Origin: Lytechinus pictus
Taxonomy: Eukaryota; Echinodermata; Echinoidea; Temnopleuroida; Toxopneustidae
Length of the DNA: 64,000 nt
Reading direction: 5' to 3'
NCBI RefSeq assembly: GCF_037042905.1
Contig: NC_087249.1
Span: 38,563,401 to 38,627,400 of the forward strand
The notes under the pieces are model-generated. The model worked only from the letters and a program-made list of their open reading frames with translations, was not told where the DNA came from and searched no databases. Below, piece after piece: positions 47,431 to 59,990 of this stretch. How positions within the stretch are numbered: position 1 is the first letter of the stretch; each line of letters opens with the position of its first letter. The translations under genes and the position numbers were made by a program.

Positions 47431-49960
47431 GCCTATATGCAAGGCTCCACATTAAAGGAGAATGAAACCCTTGAAACCAGCTGAATCCATATAAAAGAGA
47501 AAAATCAAAGAAACATATTGTTGAAAGTTTGAGGAAGATTGAATGAATAATAAGAAAGTTATGAGCATTTGAATATTGAGATCACTAATGCCATGTAGAT
47601 CCTCCCATTGGCAATGCAACCAAGATCTGTGATGTCACACACGTACAACTCCCTCATTACTTTAGTACTTATTTCACTTATATTCTCACTTTTATAGAGT
47701 CTATCACAAGGTGAGGTGTTCTCTTTATGAGAGGACAAGTACAGAGGTTTCACAACATTATATCATTGATGAATCGTTTGTCATATGATTAGAATGAGCA
47801 AAAAGAGATGTTTTGGGGTATATTTTCAGTGTCCAAAACTGGACAACTCTCCCCTTTTGGACACTGAAAATGTACCCCAAAACATCTCTTTTTGCTCATT
47901 CTAATCATATGACAAACGATTCATCATTGATATAATGTTGTGAAACCTCTGTACTTGTCCTCTCATAAAGAGAACACCTCACCTTGTGATAGACTCTATA
48001 AAAGTGAGAATATAAGTGAAATAAGTACTAAAGTAATGAGGGAGTTGTACGTGTGTGACATCACAGATCTTGGTTGCATTGCCAATGGGAGGATCTACAT
48101 GGCATTAGTGATCTCAATATTCAAATGCTCATAACTTTCTTATTATTCATTCAATCTTCCTCAAACTTTCAACAATATGTTTCTTTGATTTTTCTCTTTG
48201 ATATGGATTCAGCTGGTTTCAAGGGTTTCATTCTCCTTTAACTTTTTTTGGTGGTGGCCCGTTCGGGCCACCAAAACCTTCAAATAATTTTTTTGGGTGG
48301 CCCGATATTAAAGTTTGGTGGCCCGAAAAATATAAAGAAAAACATTAATTAAAAATGAATAAAACAAACTTTTGAAATATTAATTCTGCAGCCACTACCA
48401 CTAAGTTACTTTCACTTTGTACATCTTGTATGTAAATCTTGTTTGCTGTTATTTTACTTTGCTAATTGATTTGTGGTAATATATAAATTGTTCTATCATT
48501 GTAAATATGAAATGATTGAAAGATAATAAAATAATTGTATTGTTCCCAGGTTGTGTGGACTTTTTTTTAAATCTCTGTATAGACACACACTCACAATGGT
48601 AAAGTAAATAAATAGTGCATATCAAACTCAGATAGATGTACAAAACAATGATTTTTCCTTCCTTTTTTAATCCTAAAACCGAGATTATGCAGGCCCCAAA
48701 TCCAGTTTATTTTCTCTTTTCCAGCATATTATAGCAGGAGAAAATCACAGAAAAATATGCTGCAAAATTAGAACAATGCATAAAAGGGGGAAACAAACAA
48801 AAATAATTTTTAGAATAGTAGGCCTATATTAAAAAAAGAAAACAAAAATAATAAGATAAATAAGTGAAATAAAACAAAAGAAAGAAAAAACAAAGAACAG
48901 GAAAAAAAGAAAAAAAAGGAAAGAAAAAATTTAGAGAAAAAAAAGAAAATGAAAGAAAAATGCATAAAACAAAATTAATAAAAAATGGGGAAAATTATTA
49001 TTATTTTTCATTAGAAACATATTCTTTAATCAGGCATATTTAATGGGAAGGGGTTTAATTGGTTTAGCCACTATAAAAAAATGAAAACAAAAAAAAAAAT
49101 GGCAAAAGTTATATCTGGAAAAAACAGTGTGAGAAAAGTCCTTCCCCATATTTGCCAAAATGCTAGAAAAATTCACATTTCATATCAATGAAATGCCTTC
49201 CAAAAGTATTTACTTGTTTAAGAAGTCATTTATAAACAAGAAGTCATTTATAAACAAGAAAGAAAGAAACCGTCTGTTTATTTTTGGCTAGAAAAGACAC
49301 AGCTTCGAAAGAAACCAAGTATCAACATACATACAAATGCACACGTGGGACTGTGATGTACTCACCTAGATGTGTTTTATGTGCATTAATGTATTTGGAA
49401 ATCGGTCTTTTTGAGTCAAAAGAGAGGTCTTTTAATGCTTGCAAATAATCAGGTTACACCAGATTTTAGTAATATGGACTGTAGAAGGGCATTTCATTGG
49501 TGTAAAATGCGATTTTGACGTAGATTTTCATAGTTCTGTGGAAGATTTCTTAGCAGCAACATTTCGTATCGCAGCTCCCTGAGTCTGAATAGTCTGCTAG
49601 CGCACAGCTAGCTGCAGTGGTTTCATGCATGCAAAGCTAATGCCAGACGGCCGGCGCGGCCGGCTGGATATTCTCCCCTGCTTTGTCATGTTCCTTTCCT
49701 TCATGACTGCAATCTTTGTGTGTGTGTATTTGTGTGTAGATTAACAAAAAGGGCGCATGACGAATTGGCTTGCAATTTGAACTGTAGAAAGTTGATAAAT
49801 GCATGCAAAATCGGGAGAAAAATTGCGCTGCTTTCAAAATTATTGGTTGCCCGATTCGGGCCACAAAAACTTAACATTTTTTCAATAATGGTTGCCCGAG
49901 GTGAATTTCTGGTGGCCCTGGGCCACCGGGCCACCGCTAATGTCGAGCCTTGCTATATGG
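47431..49960. mobile_element. TIR element nested in the 46.4-50.9 kb block
   Basis: The left end CCTATATGCAAGGCTCCACA is mirrored on the right by TGTCGAGCCTTGCTATATGG, 2.5 kb apart. Just inside the right end, and just right of the inner palindrome, are repeated GGTGGCCCG / CGGGCCACC words (48250-48325 and 49845-49935). A similar GGTGGCCC fragment is at 57660-57735. No coding capacity was recognised. No clear target duplication was found. Confidence 0.5.
47454..48241. mobile_element. 790-bp near-perfect palindromic foldback element
   Basis: AAGGAGAATGAAACCCTTGA at the left returns inverted at the right end, and both arms of about 385 bases are almost identical, with a short centre near 47835-47860. 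A 64-residue frame occurs identically in both arms, which shows how exact the palindrome is. It is flanked by TTA/TAA, consistent with a TA duplication. A diverged, lopsided relative is at 23595-24095. Confidence 0.85.
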
Positions 49961-50939
49961 GATCATAAAATGTTTTAAATTCAGGGATTTCTGCATGTCA
50001 TAGGCCTATTATTTTATATGTCCTTAATATTATGTATATATATATTTGCCATTGTCATCTTGCAGTCATGGTAACGCGTCTTTAGATGCGTCTTTTACAG
50101 TGCGCTTCCTCTATCTTCAGCGCATTGATTTCTTTGAAAGGTGAGTTTCATAATCCGTTTGCCCATGAACAGACGTGTTTTTCACGACTGTTTCAGAAAC
50201 GGATTTTGAATTCTCTTTTTTGTCACATCATGGGCACTGACGAAGAGTGTGACTTTACCTTTCATTTTTTAGAGCTATGCTCCTTTTAAAATCTACGATT
50301 TTATTTCTACGGCATTTACTAAACCTTTTGTGATTATATATATATATATATACATACACTAGCTTATTTTTGGCTTTAGATTTGTCCGATATAGAACTTG
50401 TATGATCAAACAGCCCGAGTTGCAAAAAAGGACTATATTTCCCCCAAAATAACAAAAACTAGCTAAATTTATATGGAGATATATGGTCTACATTATGATT
50501 CTCATGAACATTCTTTAATGGAAAAAATATGCTATCTAATTCGGATCGCCGACATGCTCTTTTCTAAAGTCGATCTGCATTGACCCGTAATCACCGTCTC
50601 ACTTTTCCCACAAAATCTTACCAAGTTTAGCCCCAGAAAACTTCGAAAATACGGTGAGTATTGAGTTCATACTTTCACTGGGCAATCATGATACAAAGAT
50701 TGTTCTATAAATCCACATTTAAGTATCCAAAATAATTTAAATACGAAGAAATCAGACTTTAGAAAAAGCCTGAATTTTGAGTGACACTACACAAAACATA
50801 TGGCGTTGTATGGCTTCCCGAAAGCCGATTTCGCGTTTGCCCCCTTTCGCATCCCGTGATCCTCTGCGATGACAGACGCCCTCACGCGACAGACGCTATT
50901 TGCGATAAGGTCTATTCACCCAATGAATTAACCCAGGGA

Positions 50940-51195
50940 GCTCCCGGCCGCGCAGCGGCCGGAGCCCAGGGGCTTACCCCAGGGGCTTACCGTGTATTTT
51001 ACCATACTCACGGGACTAGGGTGATTTATGGTCTAAATATTTCTCCAAATGAATTGTGAAAACAGAAATTATGCACTTACCACGATTATATGGATGAAGG
51101 TCTAACGAGTGGCAGTTTCCTGACATCTGGGCACAAACTGGAACCTCAAAAAAAGTTCTCTCCTACCCCAGTCTCGATCGGCCATTTTGTTACAA
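50940..51195 (+). repeat. Dispersed repeat R1, copy 3
   Basis: The head GGAGCCCAGGGGCTTACC is duplicated, then comes the R1 body as at 1447, then GAACCTCAAAAAAAGTTCTC and a single arm of the 1604-1747 hairpin (CAGTCTCGATCGGCCATTTT). It starts only 20 bases beyond the right end of the THAP-like block. Confidence 0.85.
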
Positions 51196-51939
51196 TGCAT
51201 AATTGTAACATATGTACCTATATGTATTCATAAACATAAATGTTTAATGTTTCATTTATCAACTGATGAGCTTAATTTCTTTTCATGTGTTTGCATACTG
51301 TAACTTAAGATTGGAAGAAATCATGTATCATGGGACTGGTAAACAATTTACTAACATGAATATCAGTATGTGGGACTAGAGTGAAATTTCAGATCAGAAA
51401 ATTGGTATCTTTGGAAGAGTTTTAAAAGGTGAAGAAATAAAATATCATCATTGGTTTTAACATATTTTGTCAATATCATACTAATGATTAACATACACGA
51501 AAATCAAGTAAAAAAATTATTTGTCCGGGGGTCAAACTCAAGGTCAAAGTAAAAGTCAAAGGTCATGACCTTATAAATCGCTCCAATACATTATTTGATG
51601 CATGTTTTGGATTCCTCTCTGAATTTCCTTTTGAATGGTACCAGTTTCGTGAAAATTGGTCAACACGTTACGACGCAATGGCCATTGAAAGTTGAAGGTC
51701 ACGCCCATTTTTGTCAAAACAAGGAGAAAAGGGCGAGAACCGACCGACCGATTGGACTAAATTTTTTTTGTGTGCGTGAGCCATGGTGAATTTTATGTGT
51801 ACCAATTTACAACAAAAACTGAGAGGGTCGGGTGCAACCACTGCCTGGGTGAATCCAGATGGAATGACAAAAAATGTTTGTTGAGTATATTTGTCTATTT
51901 TTAATTGCAATGTTTATTTTCATCTTCTAAACTTAGTCT
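51196..51939. other. No gene recognised
   Basis: Notable only for clustered AGGTCA half-sites (AAGGTCAAAGTAAAAGTCAA-AGGTCATGACCT, 51540-51573). Confidence 0.6.
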
Positions 51940-53152
51940 TAGACAGCTGGCAGCCGGTTGTTTCGAGGAGTTTTTTATTTTAACATTTTTTTTTATTATT
52001 ATGTCTCCTCGGCTCGAGTCCTCGTCGTAGTAGCAGGGAGTTCGGTGACTTATTGAAATCTTGAAGGAATCTCAACAAATTTGGTACCATTGGAAAGCTT
52101 GTGAAATAAGAAAAACAATGCTGCTTCAATCAACTCATTGTCTGATATATTGACCGAGATATTCCAATGTACAGGGGAAAATATGCAGATATTTTGTTCT
52201 GTCAAAAAAAATATTAAAGCCAAAGGCTTGTTCGAGTGGGGGAGACAGTGGCTTTTTGAAATATTTTAGTTGAAGGAATCCCAACAAATTTGATACCATT
52301 GGAAAGCTTGTGAAATAAGAAAACAATGCTGCTTCAATCAACTCATTGTCTGATATATTGACAGAGATATTCCAATGTACAGGGCAAAATATGCAGATAT
52401 TTTGTTCTGTCAAAAAAAATATTAAAGCCAAAGGCTTGTTCGAGTGGGGGAGACAGTGGCTTTTTGAAATCTTTTAGTTGAAGGAATCCCAACAAATTTG
52501 GTACCATTCGAAAAATTAACTCATGATGTCAAATATTGACAGAGATATGTTTTAAAGGAAAGAATGTGCAGATTTTTTTTACAGCAAAAGTAGATTTTCA
52601 TAACTTACACAGAATACAATGAATGGGACTGTGTAATCCTTTTTTTAAAGTGCAATGCGCTGCTATGTGACCCCAAATTGTCACCCCAAATGCAATCTAT
52701 AATAGCATCTTCTTTGGCTCGCTTCATCAAAAGCACCAATGCCAACTTCTAGCACCAGTATCTAAGCAAATAGTACCTAGCAGCTCATCAACCTTGTGAC
52801 AAACACACTGAGAGTATACCGAGGAGATCATTTGGGTGTGGAAACGACCCACAACGAACAACAACAACAACAACAACAACTATGTGAGGCGAGGCATGCC
52901 CTTGAATTGTACATCATTTTATTCATAAAACTTCAAAGTTTCTCATGGTATGGGTTTCTATAGGGTTTTTCCTCCTCCTTTAATGGCTTCATACTTGTTT
53001 TATACATGTACATGGGTGCACGTGCACAGACAGAAACAAATCCTGAAGGTGGCATTTCACCGAACTCCCTACTCGTAGAGTCGTAATTGGTGAGTGGAGC
53101 CAACGGAGTTCACCGGAACAACCAATAAAACACAGACCGAAGCTTTTGGTCT
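51940..53152 (-). repeat. Composite repeat R2, inverted longer copy
   Basis: TTAGACAGCTGGCAGCCG at the left and GGAGCCAACGGAGTTCACCG...ACCGAAGCTTTTGGTC at the right are the inverted R2 modules of 886-1460. Between them lie the 205-bp tandem repeat and an ACAACA microsatellite (52855-52880). Confidence 0.75.
52040..52570 (+). repeat. Tandem repeat, about 205-bp period, 2.5 copies
   Basis: GAAGGAATCTCAACAAATTT opens units near 52061, 52274 and 52480; CTGCTTCAATCAACTCATTG occurs in the first two only. The units are about 95 percent alike by eye. Confidence 0.85.
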
Positions 53153-54557
53153 ACTTCTAACTAAAACAGGTCCCTATCTAAGTAGCCAGGCCAGGACAGA
53201 GGCAGTCCTACTCCTAGGCTAGAGAGTAAAAATCTTTCACTAACGTGTGTTTAATCTCCGCAGAGCCAGGGATTGCGACCCATTCATGTGCGTGTACCGC
53301 GAAAAAAATTTGAAATTTTCGCCTTCGAGATTTCTACTTTCCTTCTAAAATATCTAGCCCTAAATCATGTTAATGGGATACAATATCATTTCCGACATTT
53401 ATATGACATTGATTTAATTAAAAAAAAAAGAATTCATTAAAAAAACAAGAAAAATATTATGAAATGACGGGGAAAACCTGCCGCGATGTTTACGTCGCCA
53501 TCTTGTTTCTTTTTGCTTTTTGCCAAGTTACATGACGCATATCCTCCGATATTGGGCTGTCAAATCATTGCCGTAAAACGTACATGTACATTTCAAAATT
53601 TTATGAAATAGTGTTAGAGATCTACATGTACCGGTATGTAAGTTGAAATGAACATTGCAGTTTAGAATCATAGACAAATATGATCTAGATTATTTGCTTG
53701 TGGGCGGCCATCCCCATTGAGCGGCCAGTGCAGTGCAGAATAAAAATTGAAATTTACAAAAAATTTCTTTTATATCTATTCAGAAATTAATAGAAATTGT
53801 CAGGTAGGTTTATTTATTTATTTATTTATTCTCGAATATTTATACAGAGTGGCCTGATCAGCATTAAAAAAAAACATACAATATACGAAAAACATAGTAA
53901 CAGGTCATTATGAGATACAGAAAAAAGGAACAAATACAAAGTAAAATACGAAAATATGTTATGAGTTACAGATAAAGATACATGTACATGGGGCCAATGG
54001 GGGGGGGGGCACTCACTGGAGCCATTTTCTGGATGGGTGCAGTGAGCGACCACCCTTGATTTATCAGGGATGCCAGTTTTCAGGCAAAAGGCTGAATTCA
54101 GGCTCTGGCACTTTATTTTCAGGCCATAGTTTTTTTTTGCATTTTTGTGTACAAAATATTGTATTCTAGGTGATTTTCAGGCCCTCTGATCAATTCCAAC
54201 TGGCATCCCTAATTTTATAAAAACATGTACAATATGCAGGTTTTTGTAGGAGATTGTACTCTTCCTTCATTTTTGACAAAGTGTGGCATTTAATAATAAG
54301 ATCTTTACTTTTGACTGGTTTTATGGATTTCTACAGAATATTATTACTCCTCATGAAGTGCTTGTATGAAATTTGATATTGATTATGTTTACTTTCTGAA
54401 GTCACAAATACATGTATGGTGCTAAATGCTCGCCAAATGATAGGCGGCCGGTATTGAACTTTGTGTGAGTCTTTGATTGATAAATATAATCAGGAAATTC
54501 CATTTAAGTGGCCGCTTACTGGAGCCTTTACTCTACATTTTATTTTAATCAACAAAC
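53153..54557. other. No gene recognised
   Basis: Includes a GC-richer patch with CGATGTTTACGTCGCCATCT (53483-53507), a TTTA run at 53810-53832 and a G run at 54000. A first exon near 53500 is possible but not supported. Confidence 0.5.
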
Positions 54558-55489
54558 ATCGGAGCCAGTGTTGTAGTGCCTTGATGCTCGGCCTTGGCCT
54601 TAAGGCGCCTTAAGGCCTACTTTTTCAAAGCCTTGGCCTTGAACATTCAAGCCTTGGCCTTGAGAGGGCCTTGGCCTTGGCCTTGAGGATTTTGAGCCTT
54701 GAAATTTCAAGGCATTTTCAAGGCATTTTCAAGGCTTTTTCAAGGCATTTTTATTTTGGTACTTTCATTTGTTTTTAAATAAGTAATTATAAATGTTACT
54801 ATGATATTTGTAATTGTTCTGTATATTTAATGGCACTACTTCCAGTCAGCAGTAGTAAGTGTACTAGCAGTGCCATAAATTGTGATTATCACCATCATCA
54901 AGAATTATCATCATATTCATGTATGTGACAAAGAAAACAGTAATGATGAAAAAGAGCATTATTTATTGGTACCGTGTTGTAATCATGACTAATGATGATA
55001 ATGATAGTAATAATCATTATGATAAAGATTACAGTGATTTGATGACAGGAATAATTCTGACAGATCTGACAGCAAGTTTTGACAACAATTTTCATAAAGA
55101 ATAATAACAAGGACTTTCATTGTATTATTTCCTTTGGCCAAGAAGAATGTTTCAAGTATTAATGATATTCTGAAAAGATTTGGTAAACTTGAACACAATC
55201 TTCAATTTTGTCATATCCAAATGGGTTATGTCAATGGCATGATGAACCAAAAGTTTTGAGAGGCCAAGCATGGCATATATATAGAGCAAAATTTCTGCCA
55301 AAAAAAAGTTGAAAGCAATTGAAGTGAGCGAGCGAGCAAAATTTTTTACCCTCTTACTATAAGAAAAGCTAATTTTTGTGATAGATTGTGACAATATGTT
55401 AAGAAAATAATATCACATTTACTCCTTTAATCCATATTTTATTGTTCGAAATAGACACCAGAAATGAAATACTCCTAAAATTTGTTTTG

Positions 55490-55685
55490 CTCAATTGATC
55501 GTGGGCCCGGCAGCCGCTGTGCAGCGCCAGATCGACGAGGCTCTATCTCTTTAATTATTGAACGCCAAACAGGGTAGCAGCAACTCCCATCTTTAAACGT
55601 CTTTTGGTCTGACGCGGCCAGGGTTTGAACCCCCGACCTCGCGGTTGTGAGACGGACGCTCTACCAACTGAGCCAACACACCGGT
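55490..55685 (-). mobile_element. tRNA-derived SINE inside the 54.6-kb hAT
   Basis: The - strand reads TGGCTCAGTTGGTAGAG (A box) and GGGGTTCAAACCC (B box, 55633-55621). A SINE body follows (GGGAGTTGCTGCTACCCTGT, GATAGAGCCTCGTCGA). The tRNA portion would have a CAC anticodon, but the 3' acceptor strand does not pair with GGTGTGT, so it is not a working tRNA. Confidence 0.7.
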
Positions 55686-55969
55686 TACCTTTCCTTTTTT
55701 CCTTTTCTAAATTTATTCTTGGTGGTGGAACTTCTCTCTCTTTTTTGAGGGGGGAGAGGGGGTTCTGATATTTGTAAAGAGGTGAGAAAGGGGAATATAA
55801 CTTTATTTTGTTAGTATTCTTTATTCCGGTTTTTGAGGTAAAATAAGTGTAGAAGATACAAGAAATGAAAATTTAAATTTAAAAAGGGGTTGTGAGCAGG
55901 AAAAAAACATGAAAACGGACACGAGTCCTAAAAGTGACTCATTTTCAGGTCAGCATTTGAAAATTTCAA

Positions 55970-56910
55970 CTTGTGCTCTCTTGCCCCCCCCCCCCAAAAA
56001 AAAAATAATCCTTGTAGGAAAAAATGCCCCTTTTCCAAAATCGGAAATACTCTTTTTTCCAAATGAAATGTGCCCTTTTAAAATAAAATACCTTTTTTTT
56101 AAATAGTAAATTATAATACATTTTAGGTTCGAAAATCGCCAAATTTTGGATCGCGCTTGCATCATTTATTGTTTAGTACAGTATTAATCCTATTCATGGT
56201 TACAAAAATGTTTAGAATTTTTAGGTTAGAATATCACAAATTTTTGGTTCGCGTTCTGCACTTGCATCAATTATTGTTAGGTACATGTAAGGTACCGGTA
56301 CTCAATATGTTCCTGTTTACAAAAAAATGTTTAGAATATCCAATTTTCAGGTTGGAATATCACAAATTTTTGAGCTCGCGCTCTGCGCTCGCATTATTTG
56401 ATCGGTGAGTTATGTATCATATTTATGAGTCACTAAACATGCTAAATGCAGTCCTTAACAGCTTACTTTGCGGACCTGTCAGTATATTAAAAATGTCAGC
56501 TCGTGCTTAATTATTAGTTAGATGCACATCTTTTTCATGATTACAAAAACAGCCCGGAATATTTGATTTCTATGTCTCAATGTCAACAAGTTTTTGCTTA
56601 TGATTCGCGCTGGCAACATCTCGCAAGGATGTCCTTTTAAAAGTGATTAGCCCTGTAATTGACCAAACATCAAGTTTTTCAAATTCAAAATTGAATTTTT
56701 TTAAACCAATACATCCAAATATCTGTCTTATCAATGAGAAATCACTAAAAAGGCTTTGGTCAACTTAATTTCCACAAAATACACAACTACTTCACGTAGT
56801 TGATAATCTCATTTTGAAAACATCTGTTTGCACCAAATGCCAATTTTTAAATATAAGTACCCTTTTTGGTTTTGACCCCCCCCCAAACAAAATCGTTCTG
56901 CCGCCCCTGT
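55970..56910 (-). repeat. GCGCTCGC-type repeat block inside the 54.6-kb hAT
   Basis: Three or four spaced units (near 56145, 56245, 56370 and 56595, best at GAGCTCGCGCTCTGCGCTCG) lie in periodic sequence with TTTTCATGATTACAAAAA-like words. C/G runs bound the block and it ends CGCCCCTG. Probably a separate element inserted in the hAT. Confidence 0.6.
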
Positions 56911-57351
56911 CCCAGGGAGTGGAGAAAGACATACGTTGAGAACGGGCATGCCAGGATCAGATGACCGTGGTAATAATAATTATTGCAATGTAAATCACAT
57001 TAAAAAAAAAAATTATAATAATAATTTAATAATAAAATAATAATTATATGTACAAAGGTAACTTTATTATTATTTTAAATTAATGTCTAAATCTACCATC
57101 AAATTATTTTTGTTTTTCATGTACAAAAGTCAAAATTTTTTGGTCGCTCAGTTCGCTCGCTCTCACCTATTAAAGTTTGAAATGCCTTGGCCTTGGCCTT
57201 GGCCTTGAGGTTTTCAGGCCTTGGCCTTGGCCTTGGGTTTCCATGCCTTGGCCTCAGCCTTGGGTATTGAAGCCTTGGCCTTGGGTATTAAAGCCTTGGC
57301 CTTGGCCTTGGCCTTGGAGGTTTATGCCTTGACTACAACACTGATCGGAGC

Positions 57352-59199
57352 AAATTTAATTTTGAAAGTCAAAAAGGGGCCTAAAATTTAATTTTGTGAA
57401 AGAAAAAGAACCCCCAAAACCCCAGCAGAAATGCTTTTTTAATGTCAAATCTTGGGCTGTCTAATCTTTCTATGATTTAGCAAGAAAAAATCAATAACAG
57501 TGTAAATTCTAACATTACTTGCTCAATCATTGTACTAACTTTATTCTGTTAAAATCATCTACTACATGTATGTGGCTGTGTGCAATTCAAGTGGTTTGTT
57601 TAGTAAGAAAAAAAATAAATCTGCTAATGCAGGTTCCACTTCAGTCTTAATTTTTTTTTTACTGGTGGTCAGTTTGGGTCACCAAAATCCTCATATTTGA
57701 TTGTTTGGTGTCCTAACATTGAAATTTGGTGGCCCAGAGAAACATTAAAAAGCTAATAAAACTTTAAACATAAAAAATGAACCTGACAAACATCTTAGTT
57801 TTCAGTTTGTGCATTGAGCTTGTTGACAATGAATGAAGAACGGATTTTTGTGTTGGTTTTGGTTGAAAAATGTGGAAGACTGTTGAGAACAGTGAAATTT
57901 TCTGCTCTTTCTTGCATGGCCCTTTGTCAAGGAAAGACAACATTTATCGAGCATCAATAAACAAAGCAAAATGCATTACATGGCATAGCAACAAGATTTC
58001 AAAGGGCAACTCAAACGTGATGTAATAATACTTTGTACATCAGAAGAAAAAGCTTAACTAGAAAAGGGATTATAAAAAAGAAAGACAGACAGAAAGATAG
58101 ACATTAATTTTCAAATGAAAGTTCTTACAAATAATCACAAAATAATAGTTTGACATGGATATTTCAAAGGAAAACAAATGCATAGTTTATATGATTTAAA
58201 TTAAAAACAGAAGCATAGTCTACCAAGGGTTATATTTGCCATGCAATAGGCCTACTCATTTTTTACAAAAAGCAAACCATTCATACACTACATGTATTTT
58301 CATAAGAAGTGTTAGGGTGTAAAAATAATATGTATTTGTAGGGTAGAAAACGTAAATTTCACAGCAGCTACTCAAATCCTCGATCAAGCATCGACCAAAA
58401 AGGGAATAAACGTGAAACCAGAAGGAACGCAAATGAAATGAACTGAAGCAGAAGAAGTCTTGTAGTGCACTGACTTTAATATCAGGGCTACTCTGCTACC
58501 GTACTTTAAACATTTATAACAGATGGAGAAATCACCAATTCGAATTCTAACAGCTGAATAAAAAACATCAAATGACCAATACTCTTGTAACATTTCAAGT
58601 TTACTCGAGTACATTTATATTAATAAACTCACATTTCTTTACCAAAGCTATTTATAGTCAGGCTTAAAAATAAAGTCCTTACTGGCTAATTAAGAGGTCT
58701 GGATACATTTTAAAAGTAAAAGACAGTAGTTGCAGCAAACAATTATTTCCTGGGACAGTCTTTTAAATCAAGGTTTAATTATCAAAATATTATCATACAT
58801 CTACATGTAGATCTGGTACATTACTGTAAACTTAACTTCATGAAATCTTAGCTCAAAAATGATAATTCTGATGATCACTAACACAGAAAAGCATATGTGG
58901 GACAGTGTATTAATATTGGTTAAAAAAAACCCGACATTTGATGGAATTGCTTATTTTGCTCATTTCTCAGGGACAATTACCGGGTACATACATGTATTTT
59001 CTTCCAGAGCTATTTGGCACATATTTTTTTTATTTATACAAACACTTTGGTGGTAACTTCATGGGATTCAGTTCGAACTCATTTTGAGATCGTTACCACA
59101 AGTGGTATTTATCTTTAAGTGAGACTGCGCTGTACCTCATGTTGTTGCAATTCTGATTGTCTTAACTTTTATTTTCATTTCTTTTTTTTTTGCATCCAG
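57352..59199. other. No gene recognised
   Basis: AT-rich. 57660-57735 carries the GGTGGCCC-type fragment related to the 47.4-50 kb element. Confidence 0.6.
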
Positions 59200-59271
59200 C
59201 TTGTCTATGGAATATATCATTAAGGCAGTCATCAGAGGTTTAGTCTTTCCAATATTGAGAACGTTTTGTTG
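59200..59271 (+). other. Possible internal coding exon, unknown gene
   Basis: A T-rich tract ending GCATCCAG is followed by 72 bases and then GTAAGT. Only one frame is open; it reads LSMEYIIKAVIRGLVFPILR then TFC and ends in phase 2. It joins in phase to the candidate at 61294-61439. The product is not recognised. Confidence 0.3.
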
Positions 59272-59549
59272 GTAAGTTGCATAAATTTTTATTTATTTCA
59301 ATACAACAATAAATTTGGTAATCTGCTTTCAATGCAAGCATTCATTGTTGATCAGGCTGCTTTGATCACAAAGTACATGTACACACTATAAAGTAAGCCA
59401 TTATTAACTTCCTCTTTCTCAGAAGTGAAACAACACACAATTGATCCTACTTCCTTCCTTTATTAGGCAAGTGACAAAGGAATGTCTCTCAGAGAAGCTT
59501 GCCATTTGTTCTCTTTAGAACTACTGTCTATCAGCTTTGAATTTTAAAG

Positions 59550-59720
59550 GTCAAGTCCACCCCAGAAAAATGTTGTTTTGGATATATACAGGGTGTAGAG
59601 AAAAATAAAACTAGCATAATGCTGAAAATTTCATCAAAATCGGATGGAAAATAAACAAAATTATGACACTTCAAAATTTCGCTTATTTTTCACAAATTTG
59701 ATATGCCTATTCATGTTGGT
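59550..59720 (+). repeat. Dispersed AT-rich repeat
   Basis: AAGGTCAAGTCCACCCCAGA, then GAAAATTTCATCAAAATCGG and AATTATGACACTTCAAAATT. It looks like the end of an interspersed family. A loosely related stretch (TGGATTTTCCTCAAACTTTC) is at 7800-7880. Confidence 0.5.
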
Positions 59721-59764
59721 CTATGAATATGAAATTCATCTTGAGAAGACCGGTCATAAAAAGA

Positions 59765-59990
59765 CAAGGTGAGATGATTAAGTGAAGTATATTATACAAA
59801 TATACAATGACACTCGAGGATCTGGCTAAAACTATTCGCATCGAAGGAACATCACATAGTACTATTCTCCCGAGGGCCATCGGCCCGAGGGAGAATAGTA
59901 CTATGTGATGTTCCTGAGTGCAAATAGTTTTAGCCAGTTCCGAGAATGGGTCATTGTATATTTGTTTTATATCCCTTCCACTCATATATA
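59765..59990. mobile_element. Palindromic MITE
   Basis: ACATCACATAGTACTATTCT and its exact inverse meet at GAGGGCCATCGGCCCGAG near 59880. The outer arms TACAAATATACAATGACACT and AATGGGTCATTGTATATTTG extend the hairpin. Confidence 0.85.

Larger units (their letters stand above)
46430..50919. mobile_element. TIR-bounded 4.5-kb block with THAP-like frame
   Basis: The left end GTGAATAGACCTTATCGCAA (from 46430) recurs inverted at the right end (to 50919), and similarity continues for about 75 bases on each side (GATCATGGGATCGCAAAGGG against GATCACGGGATGCGAAAGGG). Flanks CCAATA and CCAATG could be a 6-bp duplication with one mismatch. It contains the THAP-like frame and a further nested element from about 47431. 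It is non-autonomous as it stands. Confidence 0.55.
54566..57343. mobile_element. hAT element with GCCTTG arrays and 8-bp duplication
   Basis: Ends CAGTGTTGTAGTGCC and its inverted form GACTACAACACTG lie between perfect copies of ATCGGAGC (54558-54565 and 57344-57351). CAGTG ends and an 8-bp duplication are hAT hallmarks. Both subterminal regions are arrays of GCCTTG (54585-54735 and 57180-57335). The interior holds a SINE and a stretch of GCGCTCGC-type repeat (55970-56900), both later passengers. No transposase frame. Confidence 0.9.

Noticed and set aside
47559-48134. Two identical 64-residue frames on opposite strands
   Set aside because: They are the two arms of one palindrome, not a duplicated gene.
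51263-51290. Hammerhead ribozyme core (CTGATGAG)
   Set aside because: No matching GAAA and stem III partner nearby.
55606-55685. tRNA gene (would be Val-CAC)
   Set aside because: A and B boxes are present but the acceptor stem does not pair and a SINE body follows.
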